Shown: in pieces, positions 38,852 through 48,231 of the stretch
How the letters are laid out: each line of letters starts with the position of its first letter
How positions within the stretch are numbered: position 1 is the first letter of the stretch
Origin: an uncultured Actinomycetes bacterium
Lineage (GTDB): Bacteria; Actinomycetota; Coriobacteriia; Coriobacteriales; Atopobiaceae
Length of the DNA: 64,000 nt
Reading direction: 5' to 3'
Assembly: GCA_900314645.1 (NCBI GenBank)
Contig: OMWB01000013.1
Coordinates: forward strand, 1 to 64,000
The notes under the pieces: generated by a model
Databases searched by the model: none
What the model was told of the DNA's origin: nothing
Seen by the model: only the letters and a program-made list of their open reading frames with translations
Made by a program: the position numbers and the translations under genes

Positions 38852-38889
38852 TCATCAGTACTGGAGTGAATCTCAGAGCCGCAGGCTCA

Positions 38890-39069
38890 TTAGTACGCGC
38901 CGCGCACGTCCTTCGCGTCGACCTTGAAGCCGTGGTTCTTTGCGAACTCGACGGTCACGTCGACCCTCTTGGTCTCGCCCGCCTCCGCGATGCGCTTGCG
39001 CAACCTTTCGGCGATCTGCACATCATCACGAAGCATCTGCTGGAACTTCTCGTATTCGCGCTTTGACAT
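38890..39069 (-). CDS. Nif11-like small protein
   Basis: 59 aa. FQQMLRDDVQIAERLRKRI, then VEFAKNHGFKVDAKDVRGAY, follows the Nif11 domain pattern (L-x-x-D-x-x-L ... A-x-x-x-G-F-x-V-x-x-x-D). In peptide natural-product systems this domain forms the leader; here there is no core region after it. ATG 39069 with AGAGGC. Function unknown. Confidence 0.55.
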   Translation of the reverse strand: MSKREYEKFQQMLRDDVQIAERLRKRIAEAGETKRVDVTVEFAKNHGFKVDAKDVRGAY

Positions 39070-39208
39070 GGTAGCCTCTTTTCTGGATCCCGTTGTGTGG
39101 TTGGAAGACGCGCGGTCTGCAAGCCAGCCACCGCGCACGCGTGCATAAGGATTCCCCGATGATACACCAAGGGGGTTGCTGCGCAGTTCAGCCAGTCAGC
39201 GCCATGAC

Positions 39209-40000
39209 CTATTCGTCAACAGGCTCAAAGAGGCCGAGCGACAGGCAGGCATTCCAGATGCCATCGGTGATGACGTCCTCGGTCACCATGTCGGCCAGCG
39301 CCTTGACCTCGTCGCACGCGTTACCCATGGCCACCTTGTACCAGCCGTCGACGAACATGCTCACGTCGTTCATGGCGTCGCCAAAGACGATGACGTCGGA
39401 GTAGTCGGCACCCAGATGGTCCATGATCTTGCGAATGCCGTAGGCCTTGTCGGCAGGCTCGACGAAGATGTACTCCTTGTGGAAGCGGCACCACGGGAGC
39501 TCCTTAAGCGTCTCCAGCTGCTGCTCGTCGGGTGCGTAGCAGGCCACGTAGGCCTTGTAAATCTCCGGGTAGTCCTCGGGGTCCAGGCCGGGCACCACGC
39601 GGGCCTCCATGTACACGTCATGCGTGAAGTCCATAAAGCGGTCGTCGGGCACGAAGCGCGTGACGGAGTTCTCAACCTGAATGCCCCACGGGAAGCCCTT
39701 CTCCTCGCACTCGCGGACGAGGGCAATCATCTTGTCGCGCGGCAGCGGCGTGATGCCCAGAAGCTCGCCGTCAATCGTGACGCCGTAGCCGCCGTCAGAG
39801 ACCATGTTCTCAAAGCCCATATCGCGCATCATGTCGATGGCCATGGCCTGCGAGCGCCCAGTGGAGATGGCCACAAAGTGCCCCGCCTTGCGAACCTTGT
39901 CGAGCGCCATGCGCGTGGTTGTGGGGATGAACGTCTCCCCATAGCCGCCGGCGGCCAGCGTGCCGTCAATATCAAAGAACAGATAGCGCTTGCGACCCAT
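39209..40000 (-). CDS. HAD-superfamily Cof-type hydrolase
   Basis: 263 aa. Motif I FFDIDGTLA (nucleophile Asp 10), motif II AISTGRS, motif IV FGDAMNDVSMF. Type IIB cap domain between, as in Cof/YidA sugar-phosphate phosphatases. ATG 40000 with GGAGGAG. Cytosolic phosphatase with unknown substrate. Confidence 0.9.
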   Translation of the reverse strand: MGRKRYLFFDIDGTLAAGGYGETFIPTTTRMALDKVRKAGHFVAISTGRSQAMAIDMMRDMGFENMVSDGGYGVTIDGELLGITPLPRDKMIALVRECEEKGFPWGIQVENSVTRFVPDDRFMDFTHDVYMEARVVPGLDPEDYPEIYKAYVACYAPDEQQLETLKELPWCRFHKEYIFVEPADKAYGIRKIMDHLGADYSDVIVFGDAMNDVSMFVDGWYKVAMGNACDEVKALADMVTEDVITDGIWNACLSLGLFEPVDE

Positions 40001-40158
40001 AGCAATCTCCTCCGTTAAAACGCGGGACCATCTCGTATGCCTCAATGCTATGCGATTCTGCCCATTTATGGTGGTGAAGAAGACCGGTCACATAGAGTCC
40101 AATCGGGCTAAAGGCACGTCTCAAACGCCCGATTGAGCTGCGCTCCCCCTGCAGATCC

Positions 40159-40428
40159 CTAATGGATTTCCACCGCAATCCAATCGTGGCCGCACTTCCT
40201 GCACGTGCAATACACGTTGTCGTTCACGGGGTCATGCACAACCGCAATGTCGTTGCTTCCACATTGCGAGCACTCATACAGCGTTCCCCAGCCGCCAACG
40301 GAAATCTTTTCCAGCTCATCCTGGGTAAGCTCATAGCCCTCGGCCTTGGCAAGCGCCAGGATGTCCTCAGGGCTCTTGCAGTTCTTGAGCCTCTCCTGCT
40401 GCTTGAGCGTAAGGTCTTCGAATCTCAT
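40159..40428 (-). CDS. Nif11-leader peptide with double CxxC zinc-ribbon-like core
   Basis: 89 aa. Residues 1-45 are a classical Nif11-like leader (QERLKNCKSPEDILALAKAEG, LTQDELEKIS) ending in a VGG processing-type site. The core then has CSQCGS and CRKCGHDW, a four-Cys metal-binding-type pattern. No maturase or exporter adjoins it. ATG 40428 with AGAGGAC. Could be a ribosomally made peptide or a small zinc-ribbon protein that uses a Nif11 domain. Resembles the interrupted gene at 29.2-29.5 kb. Confidence 0.7.
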   Translation of the reverse strand: MRFEDLTLKQQERLKNCKSPEDILALAKAEGYELTQDELEKISVGGWGTLYECSQCGSNDIAVVHDPVNDNVYCTCRKCGHDWIAVEIH

Positions 40429-40519
40429 GGTCGTCCTCTCCGTACTACATAGAGTTTTGACGCCCCATTATGACACCTCGCTCTCTGTTATGCTGCTAGT
40501 CACAATTCGTCCATCCTAG

Positions 40520-41332
<813 letters not shown>

Positions 41333-41368
41333 CGAACGCAGCTACCCTGTCATGAAACGCACCCTCAA

Positions 41369-41410
41369 GCGGATGTTGACCGAAACGGGTTCCCGTACGT
41401 CAACATCCGC
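41369..41410. repeat. Family A 42-bp intergenic element, copy 4
   Basis: GCGGATGTTGAC, 18 bp, GTCAACATCCGC. The A-to-G change in one arm is matched by T-to-C in the other, so base pairing is conserved. Between convergent reading frames. Confidence 0.72.
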
Positions 41411-41427
41411 TTCGTGCTTTTTGGCGC

Positions 41428-41688
41428 TTAGCCCTCAACACGGGCATATCTGCCCAGGTACACAAGCTGGCCCGTGTTCTCCAGGCGCTCAATCTCCTCA
41501 TCCGTGAAGCCGTCCTCGCGCGAGAGCTCGATCACGTAGCGATAGACGCCCAACGCAGAGCCTTCTGGGCGGTCATGCACGCACACCAGCTCAGTTCCAT
41601 CCGTGCAGGCCAGCGCAAGCACGCCTGGAAGCTCGCTGGCAGGAATACGTGCGGAGAGCACGGCGCAGTCATATACGTGTTGCAACAA
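41428..41688 (-). CDS. Small hypothetical protein or gene fragment
   Basis: At most 86 aa; the longest frame opens with TTG and has no convincing ribosome binding site. The C-terminal part (ALGVYRYVIELSREDGFTDEEIERLE, LVYLGRYARV) weakly resembles the end of an ACT-type regulatory domain. It may be the 3' remnant of a larger gene truncated next to the GG-peptide gene. Confidence 0.3.
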   Translation of the reverse strand: MLQHVYDCAVLSARIPASELPGVLALACTDGTELVCVHDRPEGSALGVYRYVIELSREDGFTDEEIERLENTGQLVYLGRYARVEG

Positions 41689-41729
41689 TAGTACGTGTTG
41701 CAGCGATTCTCAGAAGAAAGGAGCCAATC

Positions 41730-41819
41730 ATGGACCTGAGCAATCTCACGCCCGAGCAGATTGAGCAGATTTTGGGTGGCAAGAGCTGGTTCGAGTCCTT
41801 CATGGACGGCATGAACTAA
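41730..41819 (+). CDS. 29-residue double-glycine leader peptide
   Basis: Sequence plan: leader MDLSNLTPEQIEQILGG (17 aa, LxxEQIEQILGG type) followed by a 12-residue core KSWFESFMDGMN. Excellent AAAGGAG ribosome binding site 6 nt before ATG 41730, and a strong terminator right after the stop, so it is a stand-alone transcript. The layout is that of a bacteriocin or pheromone precursor cleaved after GG by a peptidase-containing transporter, none of which is in the window. The next gene encodes a CPBP protease, a family that includes bacteriocin immunity proteins. Confidence 0.6.
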   Translation: MDLSNLTPEQIEQILGGKSWFESFMDGMN

Positions 41820-41841
41820 GCCTTCCGGCAACGCAATGTGA

Positions 41842-41894
41842 GGGCCCCTTGGTCCGTTGAGGCTGTCATTCGGCCTCGACGGACCAAGGGGCCC
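41842..41894 (+). terminator. Terminator after GG peptide
   Basis: GGGCCCCTTGGTCCG and CGGACCAAGGGGCCC form a long stem, extended inward by GAGGC/GCCTC. It lies 22 bp after the GG-peptide stop. Confidence 0.75.
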
Positions 41895-42014
41895 ACTTCG
41901 TCTTTAGGACCTTGAGTGCACATTGACCGTTTCAACCTCTATTCTTTCGTCGTGCGCCGCTACTCAATGTTGCATAATGATGGGCGTTGCAGTGCCAACC
42001 GAATAGGAGCAGAA

Positions 42015-42926
42015 ATGAAGCACATGAAGGGCGTTGATCCCATCACACCAGAAGCCCCGGCAAGAAAGCGGCACTTCCTCTTTGACCACCCCATCATCGC
42101 CGGGCTTGTCGTGATCGTGCTGTGGCTTGGAATAGCAACCGGCGTGCTCTACGGCGCAATTATGGCGGGCATCGACGTGAAAGGCATGGATTCCCGACTG
42201 GCCAATGGCGTCGCCTCGATCATCTCTTCCCTTCTGGTGGCACTCCTTTACCAGCTCTGGTTCCGCAATGAGTTCGACGGCATGTTTGAGTGGTCGAGCT
42301 TTGGCCTGTTGCTGGCATTTCCGGCCGTTGCGTTCTGCTTCAGCAATCTCTTCGACTTCGATACCATGAAGTTTGTCTTCCAGAACCCCGACGCCAAGAT
42401 GAACCCGATCCTCATGTGCCTCGCGCTCTCACTTGCCCCGGGCATCTCTGAGGAGCTGATATTCCGCGGCGTCCCCGTCAGCAACTGGATGCGCACCGTC
42501 GAGGATGACAGCGCCATCATGAAGTGCGCACTGTTCACCTCAATTGTCTTCGGCATCGTGCATGGTGCGAACATCTTCGCCGGCGCGGCAATCACCTCAA
42601 CCATCTATCAGGTCGTCTATTCCGTCTGCATCGGCTTCTTCTTCGCCGCCGTCTTCATCCGGACGGCAAGCATCTGGCCAACCATCATCGTGCATGCCCT
42701 TGTCGACCTCACGGCGTTCATGTTCATGGACATGAAAGTGGCCGGCATCATGACTGAGGAGCTCACCATCGGAACCGCCTTCTTTGTCACGGTGGGCATC
42801 AACGTCGTGCTCGTGCTGCTCGGCCTGCTGTTCCTGCGGAAGTCCAAGCACGAAGAGATCATGCAGCTCTGGAACCGCAAGTGGAGAAAGACGGGCATCG
42901 TCGAGCAGAATCGTTTCAGGTACTAA
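42015..42926 (+). CDS. CPBP family intramembrane metalloprotease
   Basis: 303 aa, about eight membrane helices. CPBP motifs: SEELIFRG (about 144-151), VFGIVHGANIF (about 178) and VHALVDL (about 227). ATG 42015 has AGGAGCAG upstream. It follows the double-glycine peptide gene by about 200 bp on the same strand. CPBP proteins act as CAAX-type proteases, Abi proteins and bacteriocin self-immunity factors; the pairing makes immunity or peptide processing an attractive guess. Ends with a T-rich terminator. Confidence 0.82.
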   Translation: MKHMKGVDPITPEAPARKRHFLFDHPIIAGLVVIVLWLGIATGVLYGAIMAGIDVKGMDSRLANGVASIISSLLVALLYQLWFRNEFDGMFEWSSFGLLLAFPAVAFCFSNLFDFDTMKFVFQNPDAKMNPILMCLALSLAPGISEELIFRGVPVSNWMRTVEDDSAIMKCALFTSIVFGIVHGANIFAGAAITSTIYQVVYSVCIGFFFAAVFIRTASIWPTIIVHALVDLTAFMFMDMKVAGIMTEELTIGTAFFVTVGINVVLVLLGLLFLRKSKHEEIMQLWNRKWRKTGIVEQNRFRY

Positions 42927-42937
42927 GTGTTGTTGCT

Positions 42938-42964
42938 GCGGGCCCTTCGGGGCCCGCTTTTTTG
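42938..42964 (+). terminator. Rho-independent terminator
   Basis: GCGGGCCC TTCG GGGCCCGC followed by seven T: textbook terminator of the CPBP gene. Confidence 0.9.
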
Positions 42965-43054
42965 TGTACCTTGAAGTTCATGTTGTCCTAGGAAGGCCCA
43001 TTTCCGTCAACATGAGCAAGTGAAGGTCAGGCGACAGACGAGCGTGGGCAGTGG

Positions 43055-43717
43055 ATGAAGAGAAGAACGGTAAAGATCGCGGTTGACATCGCTATGGCCG
43101 CGGTGCTTGTCGCGGTCATGACCACGGCGATCGTGCAGGAAGCTCCCCACGAGTATCTGGGCGCTGCCCTGTTCGCGCTCATCGTGGCCCACATCGTGCT
43201 CAACCGCAGGTGGCTGGCCTCCGTGCTTCGCGGGCGCTATACCATCGTGCGCACGCTGCAGGTCGCTTCGATCGCAGGAGTCGCAGGGTGTTTCCTCGGG
43301 CTTGTGGTGAGCAGCCTCGTGATCTCGAAGCATGCGTTTGGCTGGCTGCCCGCGCTGCCGGGGGCAAACTGGGCTCGACGCGTGCACATGCTGTGCTCGT
43401 ATTGGCTGTTTGTCCTCGCGTTTGTTCATGCGGGATTGCACATTCACGTGCCGCGAAGCGTCCCCGAGGCAAAGCTGCGGGTGGCACGACTCGTGCTCGC
43501 GGCCGCGTCGTGCTACGGCGTGTATTCCTTCGTGCGGCTGGGGATGCTGCCGTATCTGCTTGGGCGGGTTCAGTTTGCGGCTGCCGATTACGAGGCTCCG
43601 TTGGTGCTCGGGTTTGCGCGTTACACCAGCGTCGGCGTGCTGATCGCCTGTCTGACGCACTGTCTGCGAGCGGCCCTCCAGCGACGGGCGAAGACCGGCG
43701 GGAGCGAGGCCTCGTGA
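43055..43717 (+). CDS. DUF4405-like membrane protein
   Basis: 220 aa with about six helices. Histidines occur in pairs of helices (EAPHEYLG, VAHIVLNRRWL, HMLCSYWLFVLAFVHAGLHIHV), as in DUF4405/cytochrome-b561-like heme proteins, so b-type heme binding is inferred. Its stop overlaps the GTG start of the next gene by 4 bp. Confidence 0.72.
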   Translation: MKRRTVKIAVDIAMAAVLVAVMTTAIVQEAPHEYLGAALFALIVAHIVLNRRWLASVLRGRYTIVRTLQVASIAGVAGCFLGLVVSSLVISKHAFGWLPALPGANWARRVHMLCSYWLFVLAFVHAGLHIHVPRSVPEAKLRVARLVLAAASCYGVYSFVRLGMLPYLLGRVQFAAADYEAPLVLGFARYTSVGVLIACLTHCLRAALQRRAKTGGSEAS

Positions 43718-44360
43718 CCGAGAACGCGATAGGATGGCACACCCCAGAGGCAACGCCTGAGCTCACCGCGCTCATCCATGACGCGCGCGAAGGTCGCGCG
43801 GCACTGCACGCCGCCCTCGCAGACCTTGATACCGACCAGATGGACGCGCTGCTGCGCACGCTCGTCGTGGGCGATGCCCCCCCGCGTGCGAACCTCCGCT
43901 TGACCTCGACCAGCCCATCGATTCCCTGTGCGAGCAGGCGCTCGTCGCTCGCGGCCCCTTTGATCAGGGACCTGTTCGCACGATGCTTCGTGAGCGCGCA
44001 CACATGCACCTGCACCTCAGCCGCAGCACGCTCGCCCTGCACACCAGCCAGGACCTGCTCACGCTCTGGGACGAAGCCACGCGTAGCGAACCAATAATCC
44101 GCGAGTTCATCAACGAGCCCCACTGGCGCACGGCGGAAGACGGCGTCCCCTTTACCGGTGCGAAGCTCGCCGCACTCTTTGGCACCAAGGACCTCATTCC
44201 CGGGGACGAGATGGCAGACCCGGCGAGCATCCCGCAGCTCGTCGAGGAAGTCATTGCCTTCGCCAAGGAGCAGGGCTTCGAGCTTTCCGATACCCAGCTC
44301 GAGGCCGTCGCCGGCGGTCTCGAGTGGCTGCCCGATTGCAAGCAGCAAATCAGCACGTAA
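43714..44360 (+). CDS. Nif11-like/GG-terminus protein with a C7-tract frameshift
   Basis: GTG 43714 overlaps the preceding stop. The first part (TENAIGWHTPEATPELTALIHDAREG, about 54 aa) runs into a run of seven C (43877-43883). One extra C would join it to the downstream frame without a stop, giving about 215 aa in all. The end reads QLVEEVIAFAKEQGFELSDTQLEAVAGG, a Nif11-type leader with GG, followed by a 13-residue core LEWLPDCKQQIST. The homopolymer suggests phase variation or a sequencing error. Confidence 0.55.
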
Positions 44361-44381
44361 TCGCGCGCAATCGCAAGCAAG

Positions 44382-44416
44382 AAAGGCGCGGAGAGCTCAT
44401 CACCCTCCGCGCCTTT
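44382..44416. terminator. Bidirectional terminator
   Basis: AAAGGCGCGGAG, an 11-nt loop, CTCCGCGCCTTTTTT between convergent genes; U tract on the plus strand and a shorter one on the minus strand. Confidence 0.82.
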
Positions 44417-44437
44417 TTTACGTAGCGCAGCGCGGGT

Positions 44438-45271
44438 CTACCTGCGCCTTTGGGACAGCTCCACAAGACCGCAGCCACTCCCGTAGGCATACAGCTTGCA
44501 AGGCCCTTGCAACGGAAACTCAGCGCGAGCCTCTTGCTCGGGATACAGGCGCTTGACACGAACGAGGTCATCGCCAACCGCAGCAATAAACAGCAGGTAA
44601 TCGTGCTTATTCATGGGGTGCGCAACATGCACCCGCAAACAGCCATCCACCTTTTCCACCGTCGCGTCAAGGGCGCTCGCATTTCTCACTGGTGCGAGAG
44701 GCTCGAGCACGTTGCCGCAGCACGTGACCGTGGCCTCCCCGCTCGACCAGACGATATTCGAGCAGCTCGGGCACACGTAGAAGATGCTCCTCTTGAGGTT
44801 GGCCGCCCTGTTGCGGTTCTCCACTTGCCGCCACCGCTTGAGCGTGGGCAGCACGGCACCCATGAACGAGACCGCCTCCTCCTGCGAATAGCCGGTGGCC
44901 TCCATCAGGAACGGGACATTCCGCTCGATGATCTCGTCGAGGCCGCTTGTGGTGAACTCGCCGTCGCGATAGCACCAACCGCAGTAGTCAGGGTTCTCCG
45001 TGCCGTCGGCGTTTGTTCCTACCGGTGTTCCCGGCTCGCCGAGCAGCGTGCCGCAGCACTGGCACGTGGGAGCGGAGGGCAGGTCAAGCAGGTCGGTGAC
45101 GGGAATGCCGAGCACGCTCGCCAGCAGCTTGCGCATATCAATGCTTGGCTCGCTCTCGCCCGTTTCCCACCGGCTCACGGCTTGGCGCGTCACAAAGACC
45201 TTCGCAGCGAGCTGCTCCTGCGTAATTCCCGCGTTCTTGCGCGCGTTTTGAATTGCCTTGCTGAATCCCAT
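44438..45271 (-). CDS. XRE regulator with zinc-ribbon and desulfoferrodoxin-like domains
   Basis: 277 aa with three parts: HTH_3 (about 3-62, NAGITQEQLAAKVFVTRQAVSRWETGESEPSI), a putative zinc ribbon (about 68-145: CQCCGTLL, GTNADGTENPDYCGWCYRDGEFT), and a further CPSC/CCGN region leading to a C-terminal segment (VAHPMNKHDYLLFIAAV ... YAYGSGCGLVEL) that looks like a desulfoferrodoxin iron site with altered ligands. Suggests a redox- or metal-sensing repressor. ATG 45271 with GAAAGGGGAG. Confidence 0.78.
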   Translation of the reverse strand: MGFSKAIQNARKNAGITQEQLAAKVFVTRQAVSRWETGESEPSIDMRKLLASVLGIPVTDLLDLPSAPTCQCCGTLLGEPGTPVGTNADGTENPDYCGWCYRDGEFTTSGLDEIIERNVPFLMEATGYSQEEAVSFMGAVLPTLKRWRQVENRNRAANLKRSIFYVCPSCSNIVWSSGEATVTCCGNVLEPLAPVRNASALDATVEKVDGCLRVHVAHPMNKHDYLLFIAAVGDDLVRVKRLYPEQEARAEFPLQGPCKLYAYGSGCGLVELSQRRR

Positions 45272-45620
45272 GCCTGCCTCCCCTTTCGTTGGTATGAGTA
45301 CAGAGTAGATGGGCAGCACGGGGCTGTCACGCAATGGTCAATTGCGCCCCTTACACCCGCGCATCAGTGTCTTCGAGCAGAACTTCATCCGGCTACGCCA
45401 CTTTCTGGATCCGACACGGCACAAAACCATCCAAAATCGGGCCCGCCGCAATGGATTTCGCGGCACGGAGACACTGGCGCTGCACGTTAAGTGCGGCAAA
45501 ACGGCCCAAAACGGGGTTTCGCGCTTTCTGGTGGCAGCTGGTTCCCGACGGGCGACCACACCCTTGCTTCCTAATATCAAGCACGACCCATACGGAGGGC
45601 GCATCGCCCTCCGCGATCAC

Positions 45621-45963
45621 ATGCCGAGCCCGGGGCAAGATCTCGACTCGGCATGTGCGTATGCCGAACAAGAGCTAGGTTGTGTGCCAAGCGGTCGGCT
45701 CCGCCCCTATGTGATGCTCTCGGCAGGAGCCGCGATGCTACAGCGGGTGCGCGACGACGCGGGCGTGCCGCTGTTTATCGTGAAAGGTGGCCTCATCTGG
45801 CAGGCGTTGCTAAGAAGCAACTCTCGTCCCACGTACGACCTCGACGGAGCTCTTACCTGCGACATCAACGAGTTTGTCGCACGTGCACGGGAACGGCCTG
45901 AAGCTGGGCTACGACGACGCGATCGCAGAGCTCACGGCCCTCTTCGAGCGGCTTGATCCGTAG
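45621..45963 (+). pseudogene. AbiEii-type nucleotidyltransferase remnant
   Basis: VPLFIVKGGLIWQALL...SRPTYDLDGAL matches the KGG...R-x-T-x-D-x-D nucleotidyltransferase site of AbiEii toxins. After about 45880 the meaningful frame shifts to HGNGLKLGYDDAIAELTALFERLDP and stops at 45961. Most of the usual 250-300 aa are missing. No AbiEi antitoxin is present. The 45272-45620 stretch before it has no gene I can support. Confidence 0.55.
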
Positions 45964-46040
45964 GCTCTGCACGCGCAGCACGCCGCACCAGCCGCAGGGC
46001 TGTGCCATACTAACCACAGCCCAACCACAAGGAGGTCAAC

Positions 46041-46499
46041 ATGCTGGAAGTCGGAACCAAGGCACCGGAATTCTCCCTGCCCGATCAAGACGGCACCGTA
46101 CGGAGCCTCGCGGATTACCGCGGCCAGAAGGTGGTGCTCTACTTCTATCCCAAGGACATGACCAGCGGCTGCACCAGCCAGGCGTGCTCGTTTGGCGAGA
46201 TGTACCCGCAGTTCCGCGAGAAGGGCGCTGTGATCATCGGCGTGAGCAAAGACACCGTCGCGTCGCACAAGCGCTTCGAGGAGAAGTACGGCCTGCCGTT
46301 CACGCTGCTCGCGGATCCCTCGATGGAGGTCCTCAAGGCATACGACGTGCTGGTAGAGGGCCTCACAAAGGCGGGCAAGGTCTCATACAAGACCATCCGC
46401 ACCACCTACCTCATCGACGAGGAGGGCACCATCACGCGCGCATTTGGCAAGGTGAAGGCCAAGGAGAACGCGCAGCAGATGCTGGACGTGCTCGACTAG
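46041..46499 (+). CDS. bcp: Thiol peroxidase, Bcp/PrxQ type
   Basis: 152 aa peroxiredoxin. Peroxidatic Cys 44 and likely resolving Cys 49 in TSGCTSQACSF, with FYPKDMT before them and GVSKDT after. Reduces peroxides using thioredoxin. ATG 46041 with AAGGAGG. Monocistronic. Confidence 0.93.
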   Translation: MLEVGTKAPEFSLPDQDGTVRSLADYRGQKVVLYFYPKDMTSGCTSQACSFGEMYPQFREKGAVIIGVSKDTVASHKRFEEKYGLPFTLLADPSMEVLKAYDVLVEGLTKAGKVSYKTIRTTYLIDEEGTITRAFGKVKAKENAQQMLDVLD

Positions 46500-46526
46500 C
46501 TGCGATTCGTTTGCCGCCGCGGCCGT

Positions 46527-47084
46527 CTACTTGGCGGCCGCGGCCAGATCAGCCGCCCACTCCTCCTTGGTGATGCGGCTCACGTGGCCGACGCGCACCT
46601 CGTGCATGAGCGGCACCTCCACCTCATCGGTTCTCCACTGATAGCGGAAGCCGCACTTCTCCTGCACGCGGCGCGACTTGTCGTTGCCCTCGTAGTAGCC
46701 AATCCACACGCAGCGCATGCCCAGGTCCTCAAAGGCGTGGCGGAGCATCTCGCGCACGGCCTCCGGCATCATGCCGCGGCCCCAGTACGGCTTGCCCAGC
46801 CAGTAACCCATCTCGCACTCGTCGTCGCGCTCGGTCATGTCGGTATGGCCGTTGAGCTTGAGGGCGACCGTGCCAATGGGGCGACCCGTCTCCTTCAGGC
46901 AGATCGCGTAGGTCTCGGGCTCGGAAAGCACGGCGTGCAGGACCTCGCGACTCTCCTCCACACTGCTATGCGCCGGCCACCCCGCGATAGGTCCCACGTC
47001 GGGGTCCTTGGCGTACAGGTACAGGTCTTCCGCGTCCGCATCTTCCCACGGACGAAGCGTGAGGCGTTCAGTCTCCAGAGTCAT
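46527..47084 (-). CDS. GNAT acetyltransferase, RimJ/RimL type
   Basis: 185 aa. TERLTLRPWEDADAEDLYLYAKDPDV start, GYWLGKPYWGRGMMPEAVREMLRHAFEDLGM acetyl-CoA site and KSRRVQEKCGFRYQ end are typical of the RimJ/RimL-like branch that modifies protein N-termini or small amines. ATG 47084 with AAAGGAG. Confidence 0.9.
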   Translation of the reverse strand: MTLETERLTLRPWEDADAEDLYLYAKDPDVGPIAGWPAHSSVEESREVLHAVLSEPETYAICLKETGRPIGTVALKLNGHTDMTERDDECEMGYWLGKPYWGRGMMPEAVREMLRHAFEDLGMRCVWIGYYEGNDKSRRVQEKCGFRYQWRTDEVEVPLMHEVRVGHVSRITKEEWAADLAAAAK

Positions 47085-47124
47085 GTGCCGCTCCTTTGCG
47101 CGATCTGAAACGTACCTACCGATG

Positions 47125-47898
47125 CTACACCGTCAGCTCGCCCGTCGAGAAGAGCGCCGCTTGGCCCAAAAGCACCACGCGGTCCCCGTGCAGCTCGCAC
47201 AGCATCTCGCCGCCGCGCGCCGAAGCCTGATACGCACTGATGGTGTCCTTCCCCAGGCGCCCGGCCCAGTACGGCGCGATCATGCAGTGCACGGAGCCGG
47301 TCACGGGGTCCTCGTCAATGGCAATCTTGGGCGCGAAGAACCGTGAGGTGCAGTCGTGCGTGGCGGCTGGCGCCGTCACGGCAACGCCCATGCCATCCAG
47401 CTGGGCAACCTTCTCAAAGTCAGGCTTCATCTCTCGGACAATGCGCTCGTCGTCGTAAACAAGCAGCAGGTCACGGTCCTTGTAGGCCTCCCGCGGGCGA
47501 GCGCCCAGCGCCTCGGCCATCGCATCGGTGACGGGCACCTCGTGGCAGACGTACGCCGGGAAGTCCAGCGAGATATGGTCCCCGCGCCGTCCTACAAACA
47601 GGCCGCCGCTCATGGTGTGGAAGGTAATGCTCTCAGCGTCCGGCTCGTAGAAGTTGAGCAGCACAAATGCCGTGGCGAGCGTGGCGTGCCCGCACAGGTC
47701 AACCTCGCTGTTGGGCGTGAACCAGCGAAGGCGATAGCCATCCTCCTCGCGCACGGTGAACGCTGTCTCGGAGAAGTTGTTTTCAAACGCGATGCTCATC
47801 ATCAGCGACTCACTCGGCCACGAGTCAAGCACGCACACGGCGGCCTGATTGCCGTGGAAGACCTCTCGCGTAAACGCGTCAACGATATACTGCTTCAT
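47125..47898 (-). CDS. PhzF-family isomerase/epimerase-like protein
   Basis: 257 aa. PhzF fold: VDAFTREVFHGNQAAVCVLD start, catalytic Glu in NNFSETAFT, FTPNSEVDLCGHATLATAFVL, and the second-half SRFFAPKIAIDEDPVTGSVHC. Family members isomerise small ring or amino acids; substrate here unknown. ATG 47898 chosen over upstream in-frame starts because homology begins at MKQYIVDAF. Confidence 0.9.
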   Translation of the reverse strand: MKQYIVDAFTREVFHGNQAAVCVLDSWPSESLMMSIAFENNFSETAFTVREEDGYRLRWFTPNSEVDLCGHATLATAFVLLNFYEPDAESITFHTMSGGLFVGRRGDHISLDFPAYVCHEVPVTDAMAEALGARPREAYKDRDLLLVYDDERIVREMKPDFEKVAQLDGMGVAVTAPAATHDCTSRFFAPKIAIDEDPVTGSVHCMIAPYWAGRLGKDTISAYQASARGGEMLCELHGDRVVLLGQAALFSTGELTV

Positions 47899-47936
47899 GG
47901 TTAGCACCCCTTGGACGTGCGGTTCATTCGAGCATT

Positions 47937-48146
47937 CTACTCCACGCGCTCGATGATGAGCTCGCACGAACCGTCCTCGAGGGAGTTGTACTCGTCCAGG
48001 TGGACGTGCGCGCCAGGCTGCCCGTCAGCCAGATCAAGCAGGATGTTTGCCAGAGAGACCATGCCCTCGCGGTTGGCCGAAATGGTCACCTCGTCGCCGC
48101 GGACGGCCGCCCGAATCTCAAAGCCATCCTCCCACCAGATGCGCAT
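47937..48146 (-). CDS. Imm32-like immunity protein
   Basis: 69 aa. SANREGMVSLANILLDLADGQPGAHVHLDEYNSLEDGSCELII resembles the Imm32 family, a predicted immunity protein of polymorphic toxin systems that is also found alone. No toxin is beside it. ATG 48146 with AGGGAGAGC. Confidence 0.65.
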   Translation of the reverse strand: MRIWWEDGFEIRAAVRGDEVTISANREGMVSLANILLDLADGQPGAHVHLDEYNSLEDGSCELIIERVE

Positions 48147-48195
48147 GCCTCGCTCTCCCTTCGTCTGCAACGCGGGTTCGGAACCCGTGTCCCAC

Positions 48196-48224
48196 ATGGC
48201 AGAGGGGGTAACCCCCTTTGCCAT
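48196..48224. repeat. Family B palindrome, single copy
   Basis: ATGGCAGAGGGGGTAACC-type 29-bp palindrome ending TTTGCCAT. First of at least nine copies between 48.2 and 55.6 kb. Confidence 0.8.
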
Positions 48225-48231
48225 GAGGACC

